Positions 21,372-32,928 are shown, counted from the first letter of the stretch. The stretch is DNA of 64,000 nucleotides from Orientallactaga sibirica (GCA_036365145.1 JAEOAD010000015.1:10905501-10969500), one strand, 5' to 3'. Notes: generated by a model from the sequence alone, not told the origin. Numbers and translations are program-made.

Positions 21372-24370
21372 AATAATAACTCTTAATATCAATTGCCTTA
21401 ATACCCCAACCAAAAGACACAGGCTTGCAGACTGGATTAAAGTCAGGATCAGTTTGTTGCTTCCAAGAAACTTACCTCTCCATGAAAGACAGATACTATC
21501 TTAGGGTGAAAGGATGGAAAATGGTATTTCAAGCACTTAGTTCTAGAGAACAAGCAGGTGTTGCTATCCTAATATCTGACAGGATAGATTTCAACTCAAC
21601 ATTAGTTAGGAAAGATAAAGAAGGTCACTTTATACTGATTAAAGGAACACTCCAACAGGAGGACATTACAGTCCTAAACATGTATGTACTAACATGAGTG
21701 CTCCCAGTTTCATCAAACACTATTATACTTCAGGTCACAGATAACACCTAGCACAATTGTAATTTGTGACTTTAATACCCAACTCACATCAAGTTAAAGG
21801 TCATTCCAGCAGAAAATAGAGAGGCATCTGGGTTATATGGTGTCATACAACAAATGGACCTAACATATATCTATAGAACATTCCATCAAAATGTTGCAGA
21901 ATATACATTCTTTTCAGAAGCACATGGAACATTCTCTAAAACAGACCATATATTAGGACACAAAGCAAATCTTAACAAATACAAGAAAATTGAAATAGTT
22001 CCTTGTACTCTATCTGATCACAATAGGATTAAACAACAAATCAACAACAAGAAAAACTATACAGCATACACAAAATCATGGAAACTAAACAGCACACTAC
22101 TGAATGATGAATGGGTCATTGAAGAAATAAAAAAGGAAATAAAAAAATTCATAGAATCAAATGATAATGATAACACAACATACCAAAACCTTTGGGACAA
22201 AATGAAGGCAGTTCTAAGAGGGAAATTTATACCTTTAAGCACCTATATTAAGGTATTTAAAAGGTCACAAGTAAACAGCTTAATGCTTTGCCTTAGGGCC
22301 TTGGAAAAAGAAGAACAAGGCAAACCAATAATCAGTGGATGAGAATAAATAATAAAGATTAGAGAAGAAATTAATGAAATAGAAATAAAAAACAGTATAA
22401 AGAAAAGAATCAATGACACAAAGACTTGGTTCTTTGAAGGGGTAAACAAGATTGATAAACTGTTAGCAAATCTGGCCAAAAGAAAGACACAAATCAATAA
22501 AATGAGAGATAAAAAAGGCATCATTATAACAGATACCAATGAAATTCAGAAAATCATGAGGTCATACTTTAAGAACAAATACTCCACTAACTTTGAAAAT
22601 TTGAAGGAAATGGATGATTGCTATTATTTCTATGACCTACTAAAAGCAAGTCAAAATAAGATATACCATTTAAACAAACCTATAATAAACACATAGATCA
22701 AAACAGTTATTGAAAAATCTCCCCACTGAAAAAAGTCCAGGCCCAGATGGATTCACAGGTGAATTTTTCCAGACCTTCATGGAAGAACTAATGCCAATGC
22801 TTCTCAAACTTTTCCATAAAATAAAGAAGGAAGGCATTCTACCAAACTCTTTCTATGAAGCTAGCATCACCCTGATACCAAAACCAGACAAAGACAGAAC
22901 ATAAAGAGACAATTACAGGCAAATCTCACTTATGAACATAGATGTAAAAATTCTAAACAAAATATTGGCAAACAGAATACAAGAGTATATCAAAAAGATA
23001 ATTCACCCCAACCAAGTAAGTTTTATCCCAGGGATGCAGGGATGGTTCAACATGCACAAATTGATAAATGTAATACACCATATAAATGGATTGAAAGATA
23101 AAAATCACATGATCATCTCAATAGATGGAGAAAAGGCATTTGACAAAATCCAGCATCCATTCATGGTAAAAGTCCTACAGAAACTGGGAATAGAAGGAAC
23201 ACATCTCAACATAATAAAGGCTACTTATGACAGACCTATAGCCAACATAATCTAAGAGGGGAAAAACATGAAGGTTTTCACTAAAATCATGAACAAGGGT
23301 GTCTGCTGTCCCCACTTTTATTTAATATAGTACTGGAAGTCCATAGAAGGGATACAAATTGGAAAGGAAGAGTTCGAATTATTATTATTTGCAGATGATA
23401 TGATTCTATGCATAAAGGACCCTAAAGACTCTACTGTTAGAGCTGATGAACACCTATAGCCATGTAGCAGGATACAAAATAAGCACACAGATATCAGTAG
23501 CCTTTTTATATACCAACAACCAACATACTGAGGATGAAGTCAGGGAAAAACTACTATTCACAATTTCCTCCAAAAAATAAAGTACTTTGGAACAAACCTA
23601 ACCCAGGAAGTGAAGGATCTCTACAATAAAATCTTTAAAACACTCAAGAAAGAAATTGCAGATGACACTAGGAAATGGAAAGACATCCTATATTCTGGGA
23701 TTGGAAGACTCAATATTGTGAAAATGTCAATCTTATCAAAATGTCAATCTTTAATCCCAGCACTTGGGAGGCAGAGGTAGGAGGATTGCAAGTTCGAGGC
23801 CACCCTGAGATCATAGTTAATTCCAGGTCAACCTGGACCAGAGTGAGACATTCTTCACAAAAAAACACACACACAAAAAAGCAATCTACATGTTTAATGC
23901 AATTCCCATCAAATTTCCAATGACATTCTTCACAGAAAAAGAAAAAAAAAAAAAACCAATCTATAATTCATTTGGAGGCACAAAAACCTCAAATAGCCAA
24001 AACAATGTTAAACAACAAAAGCAAGGCTGGCAGAATCACCATACCCGATTTTAAGCTATATTACAGAGCCATAGTATCAAAACCAGCATGGTACTGGCAT
24101 AAAAACAGAAACATAGATCTATGGAACAGAATAGAGGACCCATATATAAGTCCAGGATGCTACAGCCATCTGATTTTCCAAAAAAAATGCCAAAAATACT
24201 CATTGGGAAAAAAACAGTCTCTTTAACAAATGGTGCTGGAAAAACTGGACATCTATATGTAGAAGGATGAAAACAGATCCTTATCTCTCTCCATGTACAA
24301 GAGCCAAATCCAAATGGATCAAAAACCACTTTGAGATTCCATCTCACTCCTATTAGAATGGCTAATGTCA
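21372..24370 (+). pseudogene. L1 ORF2 remnant (endonuclease and reverse transcriptase)
   Basis: The endonuclease start is NINCLNTPTKRHRLADWIK, then LQETYLSMKDRYYLRVKGW with LQET readable after a frame correction, and QAGVAILISDRIDFN. Reverse transcriptase motifs are [17 protein letters not shown] (22725), [15 protein letters not shown] (23115) and the catalytic FADDMILC at 23388-23408. The C-terminal part includes [20 protein letters not shown] and [12 protein letters not shown]. Multiple stops and frameshifts, plus a B1 insertion at 23746, mean it cannot make a working enzyme. Confidence 0.9.
23746..23875 (+). mobile_element. B1-type SINE, 5'-truncated, in L1 ORF2
   Basis: Starts directly at CTTTAATCCCAGCACTTGGG, lacking the first 20 or so bases, and ends GAGTGAGACATTCTTCACAA plus an A/C tail. 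The L1 codons for the MSILSK...FNAIPIKF region resume at AGCAATCTACATGTTTAATG. The duplicated CAATCT marks the joint. Confidence 0.88.
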
Positions 24371-24614
24371 AGAAAACAAATGACAGGCCAGAGACATGGC
24401 TTAGGGGTTAAGGCACTTGCCTGTGAAGAATAAGGACCCATACTCTACTCTCCAGATCCCATGTAAGGCAGACACACAAGGCGACACAAGTGTGCCAGGT
24501 CACACATGTGCACAAGATGGCGCATGTGTGTGCAGTTCTATTCTGGTGGCTGGAGGCCCTGACACACCAATTATCACTCTTTCTCTCTCACTTTCTCTTG
24601 CTCTCTCTTTCATA

Positions 24615-24615
<1 letters not shown>

Positions 24616-24652
<37 letters not shown>
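24616..24652. repeat. (GT)18 microsatellite
   Basis: Pure dinucleotide run at the junction between the SINE's CT tract and L1 3' UTR sequence. Length suggests polymorphism. Confidence 0.95.
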
Positions 24653-24659
<7 letters not shown>

Positions 24660-25212
24660 AAATTTTCAGTTCTGGGAATGGGATACCTTCCAGTGAGTTG
24701 TTGGGCAGGGATGTCCCTGATGCACCCAAAACATCACAGGCCATTGCCAAGGCTCTTGGTTTCTCTCCAGAAATAGATGGTAAGATCCTACTGCTGAAGA
24801 TTCCACATAATTGGGCTGCAAGGTTACTGAGAAATCTTACTGGAGCTGAGCTGAAAACCTCCACCATGTAGACCAGCTGACAGAAAGCTGGAAAAAGCTA
24901 TGCTGCATGCAGTTCAATGGGAGAGAGAGAAGTAGAAGTTATCGGTGGAGATAAACAACAGTGGACACTGCAAGACTTAAGTTTGGCCAGCTAGGACAAA
25001 TGAGCCAACAGGTGCAATAGTGACATGTCTGTTATGGGGGAAACCAACCACTTTCTAATTGGACTGGAGGCCCATTCCAAGAGAGGAAATACATGCCTGA
25101 TACTGAAAACCTATGACAGGGGAAGTCATGAGCCCTAGAGGTATAACACTTGCTGGTATCTGGCTAAATGCATATATTATGCTCACCAAACTGCCCTATA
25201 AGCAAGTTTTTA

Positions 25213-25499
25213 AAAATTTTTTAAAATTATTTTTTATTTATTTTTGGAGAGAGAGAGACAGAGAGAGATAAACAGAGAGGGAGAGGGAGACAGAGATGGG
25301 CGCGCCAGCAGTCTCTCAGCTGCTGTGAACGAAATCCAGATGCGTGCACCTCCTTGTGGGCAAGTGCGGCATTGTGCCCTTGCCTCACTTTGCATCTGGC
25401 TAAACGTGGGACCTGGAGATTGGAACCGCTGGACATTGGGACCAGCATTCTTAGGCTTAGCAGGCAGGCGCCTTAGCTGCTAAGCCATCTCTCCAGCCC
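25213..25499 (-). mobile_element. B2-type SINE, long variant
   Basis: Complement long variant with (TTTA) tail, GA tract, ATGGGCGCGCCAGCAGTCTC, CTTGTGGGCAAGTGCGGCAT, end CCATCTCTCCAGCCC. Perfect 14-bp duplication TAAGCAAGTTTTTA at 25199-25212 and 25502-25515. Many CpGs are retained (GGCGCGCC), so it is probably young. Confidence 0.95.
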
Positions 25500-25865
25500 T
25501 CTAAGCAAGTTTTTAATGTTCATACTCACATATTAATGCTACTCTCACTTTTGGCTAGAGAAGCTTCTCTTTTCAGATGGCGGTGACCTCTGGGATGATT
25601 CAAAAGAAACCATAGTGGTGAGAAGAAGTGACAGAGCAGTGCTCAGCACTGAAATATCTCTATCAAACCTTCCAAGGCTCAGGGTCCGTTGTGGAAGAGT
25701 TGGCAGAAAGAATGTAAGTGCCAAAGGAAGGTTAGGACTCCTTACAATGCACTTTTACAGACTTAAGTGGCCTGGATATCCATGACCTCACAGTGTCTGG
25801 CACTACCTATACAAGACCCTCATAATAGGAGGAAAAGATGATGACATCAAAATAAAAGAGACACT

Positions 25866-26014
25866 CAGCCAGGCGAGGTGGTGCACGCCTTTAATCCCAG
25901 CACTTGGGAGGCAGAGGTAGGAGGTTCACCGTGAGTTCGAGGCCACCCTGAGAATACAGAGTGAATTCCAGGTCAGCCTGAGCTAGAGTGAGACCCTATC
26001 TCGAGAAACCAAAA

Positions 26015-26054
<40 letters not shown>

Positions 26055-26066
26055 AAAAAATAAAAA
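25866..26066 (+). mobile_element. B1-type SINE with (AAAT)n tail
   Basis: GCCAGGCGAGGTGGTGCACG ... CCTATCTCGAGAAACC with an (AATA)n tail to 26066. The flanks AATAAAAGAGACACT and AATAAAAGAGAGACT at 25851 and 26067 are the duplication. Confidence 0.94.
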
Positions 26067-26703
26067 AATAAAAGAGAGACTGATTGAGGGGGGAGGGGAC
26101 ATGATGGAGAATGGAGCTGTGAATGGGAAAATGAGGGAGAGGGAATGATCATGGCTTATTGTCTATAATTATGGAAGTTGTCAATAATAAAAAAAATTTT
26201 TAAAAATACAAAAAAGAAAATAAATGCTGGTGAGGATACAGAAAAAGAGGAACCTTTTTACCCTGTTGGTGGGAATGTAAACTGGTACAGCCATTGTGTA
26301 AATCAGTGTGGAGGTTCCTGAGACAGCTAAAAATAAATTTACCATATTACCCAGCTATACCATTCCTTGGCATATATCCTAAGGTCTCTTCTTACCACCT
26401 TAGAGATACTTGCTCAGCCATGTTTATTGCCGCTCTATTCACAATAGCTAGAAAATGGAACCAGCCTAGATGTCCCTCAACTGATGAACAGATAATGAAG
26501 ATACAGTACATTTATACAATGGAATTCTATTCAGCAGTAAATAAAATGAAATTATGAAATTTTCAGGGAAATGGATGGATCTGGAAAGGATTATGCTAAA
26601 TGAGGTACACCAGGCCCAGAAAGCCAAACACATGTTCTTTCTCATATGTGGTTCCTAGCTATAAATGTTTAGACTTATATGTGAGTTGGAGTAAAAATCA
26701 GTA

Positions 26704-26868
26704 CCAGGTGGGTGTGGTGGCTCACACCTTTAATCCCAGAGTTTGGGAGGCAGAGGTAGGAGGATTGCCATAAATTCAAGGCCACCCTGAGTGTACATAG
26801 TAAATTCTATGTCAAACAGGCTAAAGTGAGACCCCACATTGAGGACACACCCCCCCAGAAAAATCAGT
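26704..26868 (+). mobile_element. B1-type SINE in L1 3' UTR
   Basis: CAGGTGGGTGTGGTGGCTCA ... CCCCACATTGAGGACACACC. The 11-bp duplication AAAAATCAGTA at 26693-26703 and 26870-26880 is perfect. Confidence 0.94.
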
Positions 26869-27327
26869 AGCAGAGGCCAGTAAGCTATAAAGGGGCTATA
26901 AAGGAGGGAGGAAAAGGGATGACGTAAGATTACTGGGGTAGAATGGCCTAAGTGAGGTCAGGGGAAGTGATTGAGTATAAGAAGGGTTGGGAGAGGGTTA
27001 ATCAAAATTTAAGATGTTATAAATAAGCCATATGGAAACCTACTTTATTGTACAATGGCACACCCAGAAGCCATAGATTGCTATTAGAAAAATTTAAGTG
27101 TCAGGGCTGGGATACCTTCCAGAAAGTTGTTGGCCAGGGAGATCTGTGTTGCCCTCAAACATTACAGGCCATTGCCAAGGCTCTTGGTTTCTCACCAAAA
27201 GTAGATGGTAAGATCCTATTTCTGAAGACTCCACATGCTTTGGCTGCAAAGTCACTGAGAAATCAACCTAGAGCTGTGCTGAAAATCTCCCCATAGACCA
27301 GGGACAGAAAGCTAGAAAAAGCTGTGC

Positions 27328-27433
27328 CAGACACATGTGCTACTTCATACACCTGGCTTTATGTGGGTAAGAGGGAGTCAAACCTGGGCCAGCAGACTTT
27401 GTAAGCAACTGCTGAGCCATCTCCCCAGCCCTC
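27328..27433 (-). mobile_element. B2-type SINE, 3' half lost
   Basis: GCCAGACACATGTGCTACTT to GAGCCATCTCCCCAGCCC is the complement of the 5' half of a B2-type SINE. The body, GA tract and tail are missing, cut where the L1 3' UTR stops. The junction may be a deletion. Confidence 0.8.
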
Positions 27434-27559
27434 TAAAGATGGTTATTTTGTGTATCTCTCTACTCTCTCACATCTCCCTGATCACACCCAGCTCATCACC
27501 TTGTTAACACTTACCCCCCCCCCCCAAAAAAAATTCAAGGATCAGGGCTGGGGATGTGT

Positions 27560-27777
27560 AGGTCAGTTACCTAGTGTATTACTTTCTTGTTGCTATGACT
27601 AAATACATGGCAAGAAGCGAGGTTTATTTTAGTTCACAGTCCATCAGTCCATCATTGTTGGACTCCATAGCAGCAGGAGCTTGAGGCAACTGGTCACATT
27701 CTGCCCACTGTGAGGAAGCAGAGAGTGATGAATGCTGGTACTCAGCTTTTCTCCTTTTTAAAAACTACTTTATTTAC

Positions 27778-27810
<33 letters not shown>

Positions 27811-28200
27811 TGCGTGCACTCAGGTCTCCAGCCACTGCAAATGAACTCCAGATGCATGTGCCACTTTGTGCATTTGGTTTATGTGGGTACTGGAGAATCG
27901 AACCTGGATGATTTGGCTTTTCAGGCAAGCACCTTAACTGCTAAGCCATCTCTTCAGCCCTCTTTGCTCCTTTTTATATAGTCCAGGACTCTAGACCATG
28001 GGACGTATCTCCCGCAGTTAAGGTGGATCTTCCCAATCTCAATTAATATAGTCAAGATAATCCCTCACATTCATGCCCAGAGGCTAATTAATCTAGCTAA
28101 TTCCTTACAAGCATGCCCAGAAGGCCTTTCCTAGATGATTCCAGGTCCTGTCAAGTTGAAAACCAGCGATTAGCTATCGCAACTAGCATTCAGGAAGCCT
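27560..28200. repeat. Rodent dispersed repeat, second type, copy A
   Basis: Outer parts GTATTACTTTCTTGTTGCTA, GAGGTTTATTTTAGTTCACA, GAGGAAGCAGAGAGTGATGA and, after a SINE, TCCAGGACTCTAGACCATGG, AGGTGGATCTTCCCAATCTC, TCCTGTCAAGTTGAAAACCA. A long version of the repeat seen at 29435. Family name not known to me with confidence. Confidence 0.65.
27757..27960 (-). mobile_element. B2-type SINE in dispersed repeat
   Basis: Complement copy, ACTAG(AG)n then ATGCGTGCACTCAGGTCTCC, ending CCATCTCTTCAGCCC. Sequence on both sides (CTTTTCTCCTTTTT and CTTTGCTCCTTTTT) gives the duplication. Confidence 0.92.
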
Positions 28201-28242
28201 TTTTCAATCCCCAGACTACATAAAAAACAAAAAACAAAACCC

Positions 28243-28390
28243 CAGTGTGATGGTGCACTCTGTCATCCCAGAATGCAGGATGTGTATCAGCAGGAAGATC
28301 AGAAGCTCAACATCCTCTTAGGCTACAAAAGTGAATTCAAGACAAGCCTGGGCCATATGAGACCTTGTCTCAACAACAACAACAAACAGC
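28243..28390 (+). mobile_element. Old B1-type SINE
   Basis: CCAGTGTGATGGTGCACTCT, CATCCCAGAATGCAGGATGT and GAGACCTTGTCTCAACAACA. Divergence is high and the (CAA)n tail is intact. Confidence 0.7.
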
Positions 28391-28399
28391 AAAAACCCC

Positions 28400-29170
28400 T
28401 AAAGACTCAGTCAGACAGTTCTATTTCCTATTGAGAACTCTCTCTGTATCTGTGCCAACCTCAGTTTCCCCTCAGCCTGCCTCTCCTCCCCCTCCCTTTC
28501 AAAGAAGTCTCTTTCCAGCTTTGTTGAGGGCCTCCTTCCTGCAATGTCTCCATTAGATGCTTCTTCTCTTGTTAGTCATTTTCATCAGCACACAAACATG
28601 TGCCAGAACTTTCCATACTGACAGATCTAATCTCCTTTGACAAATGCTCTCTCAGGCTACCACCATGTCTTTGCTCATGATGTCAGACAGCCAGTTGCTC
28701 ACCAAAAATTTGTGGACCCCACTTCACAGCCTAGTTCTGCGCCTGGGTAGCAGCTGCCTAGCTGGGGACCACTTCCTGGCTCCTCTTAGGTTTGGGAACA
28801 TGTGATCAAAATTTGGATGATAGAATGTGGGTGTTGGTGAGGTCTGAAACTTCCACGCCTGCCCCATAAATTCTTCTCCATGATCCTTCACATCCCCTTG
28901 CCCCTCTTCCAGTTTGATGTTAATATCAGGACAACTATGGGTGCCAAGTGTAAAAGATGCCTGCACCATAGAGCAAAAACTTGGATCCCTGAATGACAGA
29001 CCAAAATTTCCCCCTCCCAGTCCTGTCCCTGATTAGAATTTAAATGTGAAAGAGAGTAATGTCCAATTTGTTAAGCTGCTTTAATTTTAGTGCCTTGCCT
29101 GTTAGAGTGTGTGGCTCTATTTTAATTAATCCACTTTCCAGTTATAACAAGACTTCCCCCCAAAATTGTT
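28400..29170. other. Low-copy sequence
   Basis: No recognisable repeat or gene. Short frames on either strand have no domain. AATTTGGATGATAGAATGTG and neighbours look like ordinary intergenic DNA. Confidence 0.4.
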
Positions 29171-29175
29171 CTACT

Positions 29176-29335
29176 GTTTTTTTTCATCTTTTTATTGACA
29201 ATTCTCATATATTTTCATTAAGCATTTTGATCACTATCTCATTCCCATACTTTCTTTGGACCCTCTTCACCCAACCCCCCTTTTAAAAAATATATTTTTA
29301 TTTATATTATTCTGATTTTACATTCATAGTATTGG
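29176..29335 (-). mobile_element. L1 3'-end fragment
   Basis: Read on the minus strand this is the L1 3' terminus: the plus text TCATCTTTTTATTGACAATT then TCATTCCCATACTTTCTTTG and CACCCAACCCCCC is the complement of the G-rich 3' UTR end seen in plus orientation at 26085-26205. Confidence 0.7.
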
Positions 29336-29434
29336 TGTTTTTGTCTGGGTTCAAATTCCTGTCCCTTGGTTTCTAGTTGTGTAACCTTGGGCGAGTAACT
29401 TATAAAAAGGTCTGTTCATTATATGTAAATAGAT

Positions 29435-29810
29435 TGAGTAGTTACTTTACTCATTGCTGTGACAATTACCAGAGAAAATCAACTTAAGGAAGGAAGGCTT
29501 TATTTTGACATGAGGTTTGAGGGTACAGTCCATCACAGGGGGAAAGCCATGGTGGGGGAGGTGGCTGGTCCCATTGTGCCCTCCGTCAGGAGGCTGGTAG
29601 AGATGAATGTTGGAGCTGCACTCACTTTTTCCTCTTTTCCTTTTAATCTAGTCTGGGGCTCCAGCCCATGGGATGGTGCCGCTCACACTCAGGATGGGTC
29701 TAACCACTCATTTAACCCTTCTGGCAATGCTTTTAGAGATGCTCACAGAGGTGCATCTCCTAGGTTACTCTAATCCAGTATAGCTGACCACTAAGATTAG
29801 CCATCGCAAC
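29435..29810. repeat. Rodent dispersed repeat, second type, copy B
   Basis: GAGTAGTTACTTTACTCATT, GAAGGCTTTATTTTGACATG, TACAGTCCATCACAGGGGGA, CTCCAGCCCATGGGATGGTG, AGGATGGGTCTAACCACTCA, ending ATTAGCCATCGCAAC. It shares this order with copy A at 27560. Confidence 0.65.
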
Positions 29811-30089
29811 ATGGTAATAATTATGCATAGCTCATAGGGCCATGGCATAGACTGGTAGATGTAGCGGGCTTAAATCAATGTTTGGCACATGATAGGCTTA
29901 TTTTAAAGCCTGTCTGTTATCATTTCCATGTACTCCTTCCAGTCTCTTTCTGTCCCTATTATGTCATGACACTGGCCCTTGTATTGAATGACCCAAATGC
30001 ACTTTCTCTTGCCTCACTTAAGCCAGTAGCACAGATGTCGACACAGGTGTTTATTAAAAGATGGGTCCATTACCTCATTAAAAATAAAA

Positions 30090-30248
30090 TCATGGGCCAG
30101 GTGTGGTGGTGCACACCTTTAATCCCAGCACTTGGGAGGCAGAGGTAGGTGGATTACTGTGAGTTCGAGGCTACCTTGAGACTACATGGTGAACTCCAGG
30201 TCAGCCTGGGCTAAAGTGAAACCATACCTAGAAAACAAACAAACAAAA
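30090..30248 (+). mobile_element. B1-type SINE
   Basis: GGGCCAGGTGTGGTGGTGCA ... CCATACCTAGAAAACAAACA. Flanking AATCATGG and AATCATTATCATG suggest the duplicated target. Confidence 0.93.
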
Positions 30249-30469
30249 ATCATTATCATGCAAGATTGCAGGTGCACACAGTTCTACCTTCCTGAAATTA
30301 TTTTTCTTGGATTTTATAACCTTCTTCATTCCCTCCCCCATCTCTCTGGCCATCCCTGCTCAGTGTGCTTTTCTGGCTTCTCTCCTTGGCCTCCATGTTG
30401 GTGTGCCCTGGCTTTGTCCAGGGCATTCTTTCCTAGTTGTATTTCCTCCCTGGGTAGTTGAACACCATG

Positions 30470-30501
<32 letters not shown>

Positions 30502-30525
30502 TTTTTTTTTTTTTTTTTTTTTTGT
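30470..30525. repeat. (TTTC)n and poly-T tail
   Basis: About eight TTTC units followed by T24: the expanded tail of the minus-strand B1 just downstream. Confidence 0.9.
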
Positions 30526-30667
30526 TTTTTTCGAGGTAGGGTCTCACTCTGGTCCAGGCTGACCTGGAATTAACTATGTAGTCTCAGGGTGGCCTTGAAC
30601 TCATGGTGATCCTCCTACCTCTGCCTCCCGAGTGCTGGGATTAAAGGTGTGCGCCACCACGCCCGGC
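30526..30667 (-). mobile_element. B1-type SINE
   Basis: Complement B1, TTTTTTCGAGGTAGGGTCTC ... GCGCCACCACGCCCGGC, CpG-rich and therefore young. The duplication TTGAA(C/T)ACCAT at 30458-30468 and 30668-30678 encloses the element and its (TTTC)n tail. Confidence 0.95.
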
Positions 30668-30679
30668 TTTGAATACCAT

Positions 30680-31426
30680 TTCTACTCTGAGAATTCTCAT
30701 CTTTCTGTCATATTCCCATCCCTCATTGAGATTCCAAACTCATGTAGCAGGCCTATCTGACATCTCAAGCAGACAACCCAACTTTCCAAGTCCAGAAAGT
30801 TCAGCCCCCAACCCCTGTCTTGTCTAAATCAAAGAGTGAACCACTCTGCTCCCTCTATCAAAAACCCGGAAGAATTCACTGTCCCATCATCCCCTTCATT
30901 CTCCCATCCCAACTATCGTTAGGCTACAATTTATTCTGAAACTGTTCACTCCTTCCCTCTGTATGTCAGCTTCCCTGTTCTTAAGCCTCCAGTGCCACTT
31001 CTTTGGACATCTTCAACATTCTCCTAACTTGCCTCAGAACAGCAATCTGAGTGATATTACAAAGTACAAGCCATTGTTCCAACCCTCTGGTAACTTCTAA
31101 TTGCACTGAGGATGAACCTCTTGTCTTGGCTGGCCGCCAGAGCTCTCCAGCAAGCAGCCTCACCAGGATCTCTGGCTCTCCTCTTTGAACTACCACATGT
31201 CAGTCTCCTTTTCTCCACATACTTCCTCTTAGTCGTTCCTACTGTCCCTTTGTCTGGATGCTCTTCTTCTAGGTCTTGTGGGTAGATAGCTTCAGGCCTC
31301 ATCTCATGTCTCTTCCCATCATCATCACCTCTCCTCTTCCCTACAGATCAATTGACCCTACCATCTCATTTATTTCCATCACAATGCTTTCACAATCAAG
31401 ATTTTATTGATTATCTTTCTCCCATT
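30680..31426. other. Low-copy, pyrimidine-leaning sequence
   Basis: Many CTTCC/TCTCC stretches; no repeat family or protein domain recognised. Minus-strand frames at about 30981-31302 overlap each other and look spurious. Confidence 0.4.
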
Positions 31427-31965
31427 TACACACTAGGGTCAGGGTCCTCTAGAGGAACAGAACTTGTATTATGAGGAGATTTACTAGATTAGCTTACAGG
31501 ATAGTGGCCGGGCAGTCCAACAATAGCCATCTGCAGGCTGGAGAGTTGGAGAACCCAATAGTAGTGCACTCCACAAGGCTGGATGCCTCAGCAGTCCCAA
31601 TATGGCACTGAAGGCCTGGAAGATTCCTGGAGAGCACTGGTCTTCAGTCCACATTGGAAGGCTGATGAAACTCAGTTCCAGCGTCCACAAAGCACAGCTG
31701 GAACAGGGCAGATACAAGCACAGGTGAGAACTGAGGTCCCGCAGCCAGGCAGAAAGTACCTGCAGCAAGGTGAAAGGGGCTGTGCTGTTTTTGAAGCTTC
31801 TTTATATATAGTCCACTGCTAGAATGACCAGCCACTCTGGAGGAAGGACTTCCTCCTTCAGTTAATCCTTCCTGGAACCACCCTCAGAGATCTGCCCGAG
31901 AGATGTATCTCTTACTTGATTCCTAATCTGATCAAGTGGGCAACAGAATTTAACTATCATTGGGG
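31427..31965. repeat. Rodent dispersed repeat, third type
   Basis: GTCAGGGTCCTCTAGAGGAA, GAGATTTACTAGATTAGCTT, GCAGTCCAACAATAGCCATC, CCACAAGGCTGGATGCCTCA, TTTATATATAGTCCACTGCT and CCACCCTCAGAGATCTGC follow an order I know from rodent intergenic DNA (a repeat opening 'CTCTAGAGGA.CAGAACT'). I cannot name the family reliably. Confidence 0.6.
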
Positions 31966-31989
31966 TTATTTGTGCCAAACAAAAGTATG

Positions 31990-32480
31990 GGTGAGTTTTG
32001 GGAAAATTGAGACCCTTGTGAATTGCTGAGGGTGTAGAATGGTATGGCCTCTGATGGAAACAGCTTGGCAGTTCCTCAAAAAGTTAAACATAGGTGCTGG
32101 AGAGATGTCTTAGCAATTAAGGCGCTTGCTTTCAAAGCCAAAGGACCCATGTTCGAATCCTCAGGACCCATGTAAGCCAAATACAGAAGGTGGCACACAC
32201 ATCTTAATTCATTTGCAGTGTCTGGAGGCCCTGGTGTGCCCATTCTCTCTCTGTCTAAAATAAATAAATAAAATGTTTTTTTAAAAAAGCTAAACATAGA
32301 ATTACCTTATGATCCAGCAAGTCTACTCTTTGGTGCATATGCCCCCAAAATAATTATTGAAAGAAAGCTTCAAACACATAATTGTACAATGTTAATTGCA
32401 GCATTATTCACAATAGCCAAGAGGTGAAAATAGACTAAATGTCCATCACAGATGAGTGGATAAGCTCTCTATACATGCAC
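31990..32480 (+). mobile_element. Ancient L1 3' fragment
   Basis: GGCAGTTCCTCAAAAAGTTA, (SINE), TAGAATTACCTTATGATCCA, GCAGCATTATTCACAATAGC, AAATGTCCATCACAGATGAG are the typical L1 3' noncoding blocks in order. Diverged and truncated on both sides. Confidence 0.85.
32094..32286 (+). mobile_element. B2-type SINE inside L1
   Basis: GTGCTGGAGAGATGTCTTAG ... AAAATAAATAAATAAAATG. The duplication AAG(T/C)TAAACATAG at 32081-32093 and 32287-32299 differs at one base. Confidence 0.94.
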
Positions 32481-32484
32481 GGGA

Positions 32485-32825
32485 AATGACACGGAAAAGC
32501 AATAGAGGAGGACCCTTCAGACCTCCTCTGCAGTCTGCATGCATGCACATTGGGCAGCCTTCCACACACAAGAGAGAACAAGACTGGTCCCTCCTCCCCT
32601 CTTTGTCTTCATGTCTTAAAATGTGAGCCCTCCCTTTTATAGTCCCTCCATGATGCCACCCACCATGTTTGTGACCTAGCCAAGGGGGCCTTCATTAGAG
32701 GCCAAGTCAACAGGATTGTCAAACGTTGTGTTTTCAACCTCCACAACTGAGAGCTAAGTAAACTTCTCCTCTTTACAAACCACTCAGGTTAGGTATTTCA
32801 TTCTAGTAACGTAGTACAACCAATG
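32485..32825 (+). mobile_element. MaLR (MLT1-like) LTR remnant
   Basis: CTTCATTAGAGGCCAAGTCA, TTCAACCTCCACAACTGAGA, TAAGTAAACTTCTCCTCTTT and then CTCAGGTTAGGTATTTCATT are the diverged form of the MLT1/MST 3' LTR order 'CC-CCAGAACTGTGAG...AATAAA...CTTTATAA..ACCCAGTCT..GGTATTT'. It has no coding content. Confidence 0.6.
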
Positions 32826-32928
32826 CCCCACTCCATATAGATGAAAGGATTCATTATCAGTCTTTCTCCCTGTAACACAATGGAAACCACCTAGTTTATG
32901 AGGGCAGATTTAAAATGTCCAGTTTATG

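Larger units (their letters stand above)
24385..26212 (+). mobile_element. SINE joined to L1 3' end, nested in L1
   Basis: From 24385 a B2-type head (GGCCAGAGACATGGCTTAGG) runs to a CT tract and (GT)n at 24616-24652. It continues directly as L1 3' UTR from TTACTAGAAAATTTTCAGTT to the L1 end GGAGGGGACATGATGGAGAA and an AATAAAAAAA tail near 26190-26211. The flanks AGAAAACAAATG (24373) and AGAAAATAAATG (26213) look like one duplication around the whole block. Host L1 sequence is continuous across it. It contains two further SINEs (25213, 25867). Confidence 0.75.
18436..27326 (+). mobile_element. L1 retrotransposon, near full length but dead
   Basis: A single plus-strand L1 can be followed across about 8.9 kb: 5' region (18436-20120), ORF1 remnant (20127-21163), ORF2 remnant (21372-24370), then 3' sequence at 26213-26702 and 26869-27326. 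Insertions inside it are three B1 near 19.2-19.8 kb, a B2-type at 21176, a B1 piece at 23746, a 1.8-kb SINE-L1 block at 24385 and a B1 at 26704. Stops and frameshifts break both ORFs. The 3' UTR block CATTGCCAAGGCTCTTGGTT occurs here (27172) and again in the nested block (24743). Without the inserts it is about 6 kb, the expected L1 size. Confidence 0.85.

Noticed and set aside
21372..24370. Active L1 reverse transcriptase
   Set aside because: The catalytic FADD is present, but several stops, frameshifts and a SINE insertion break the frame.
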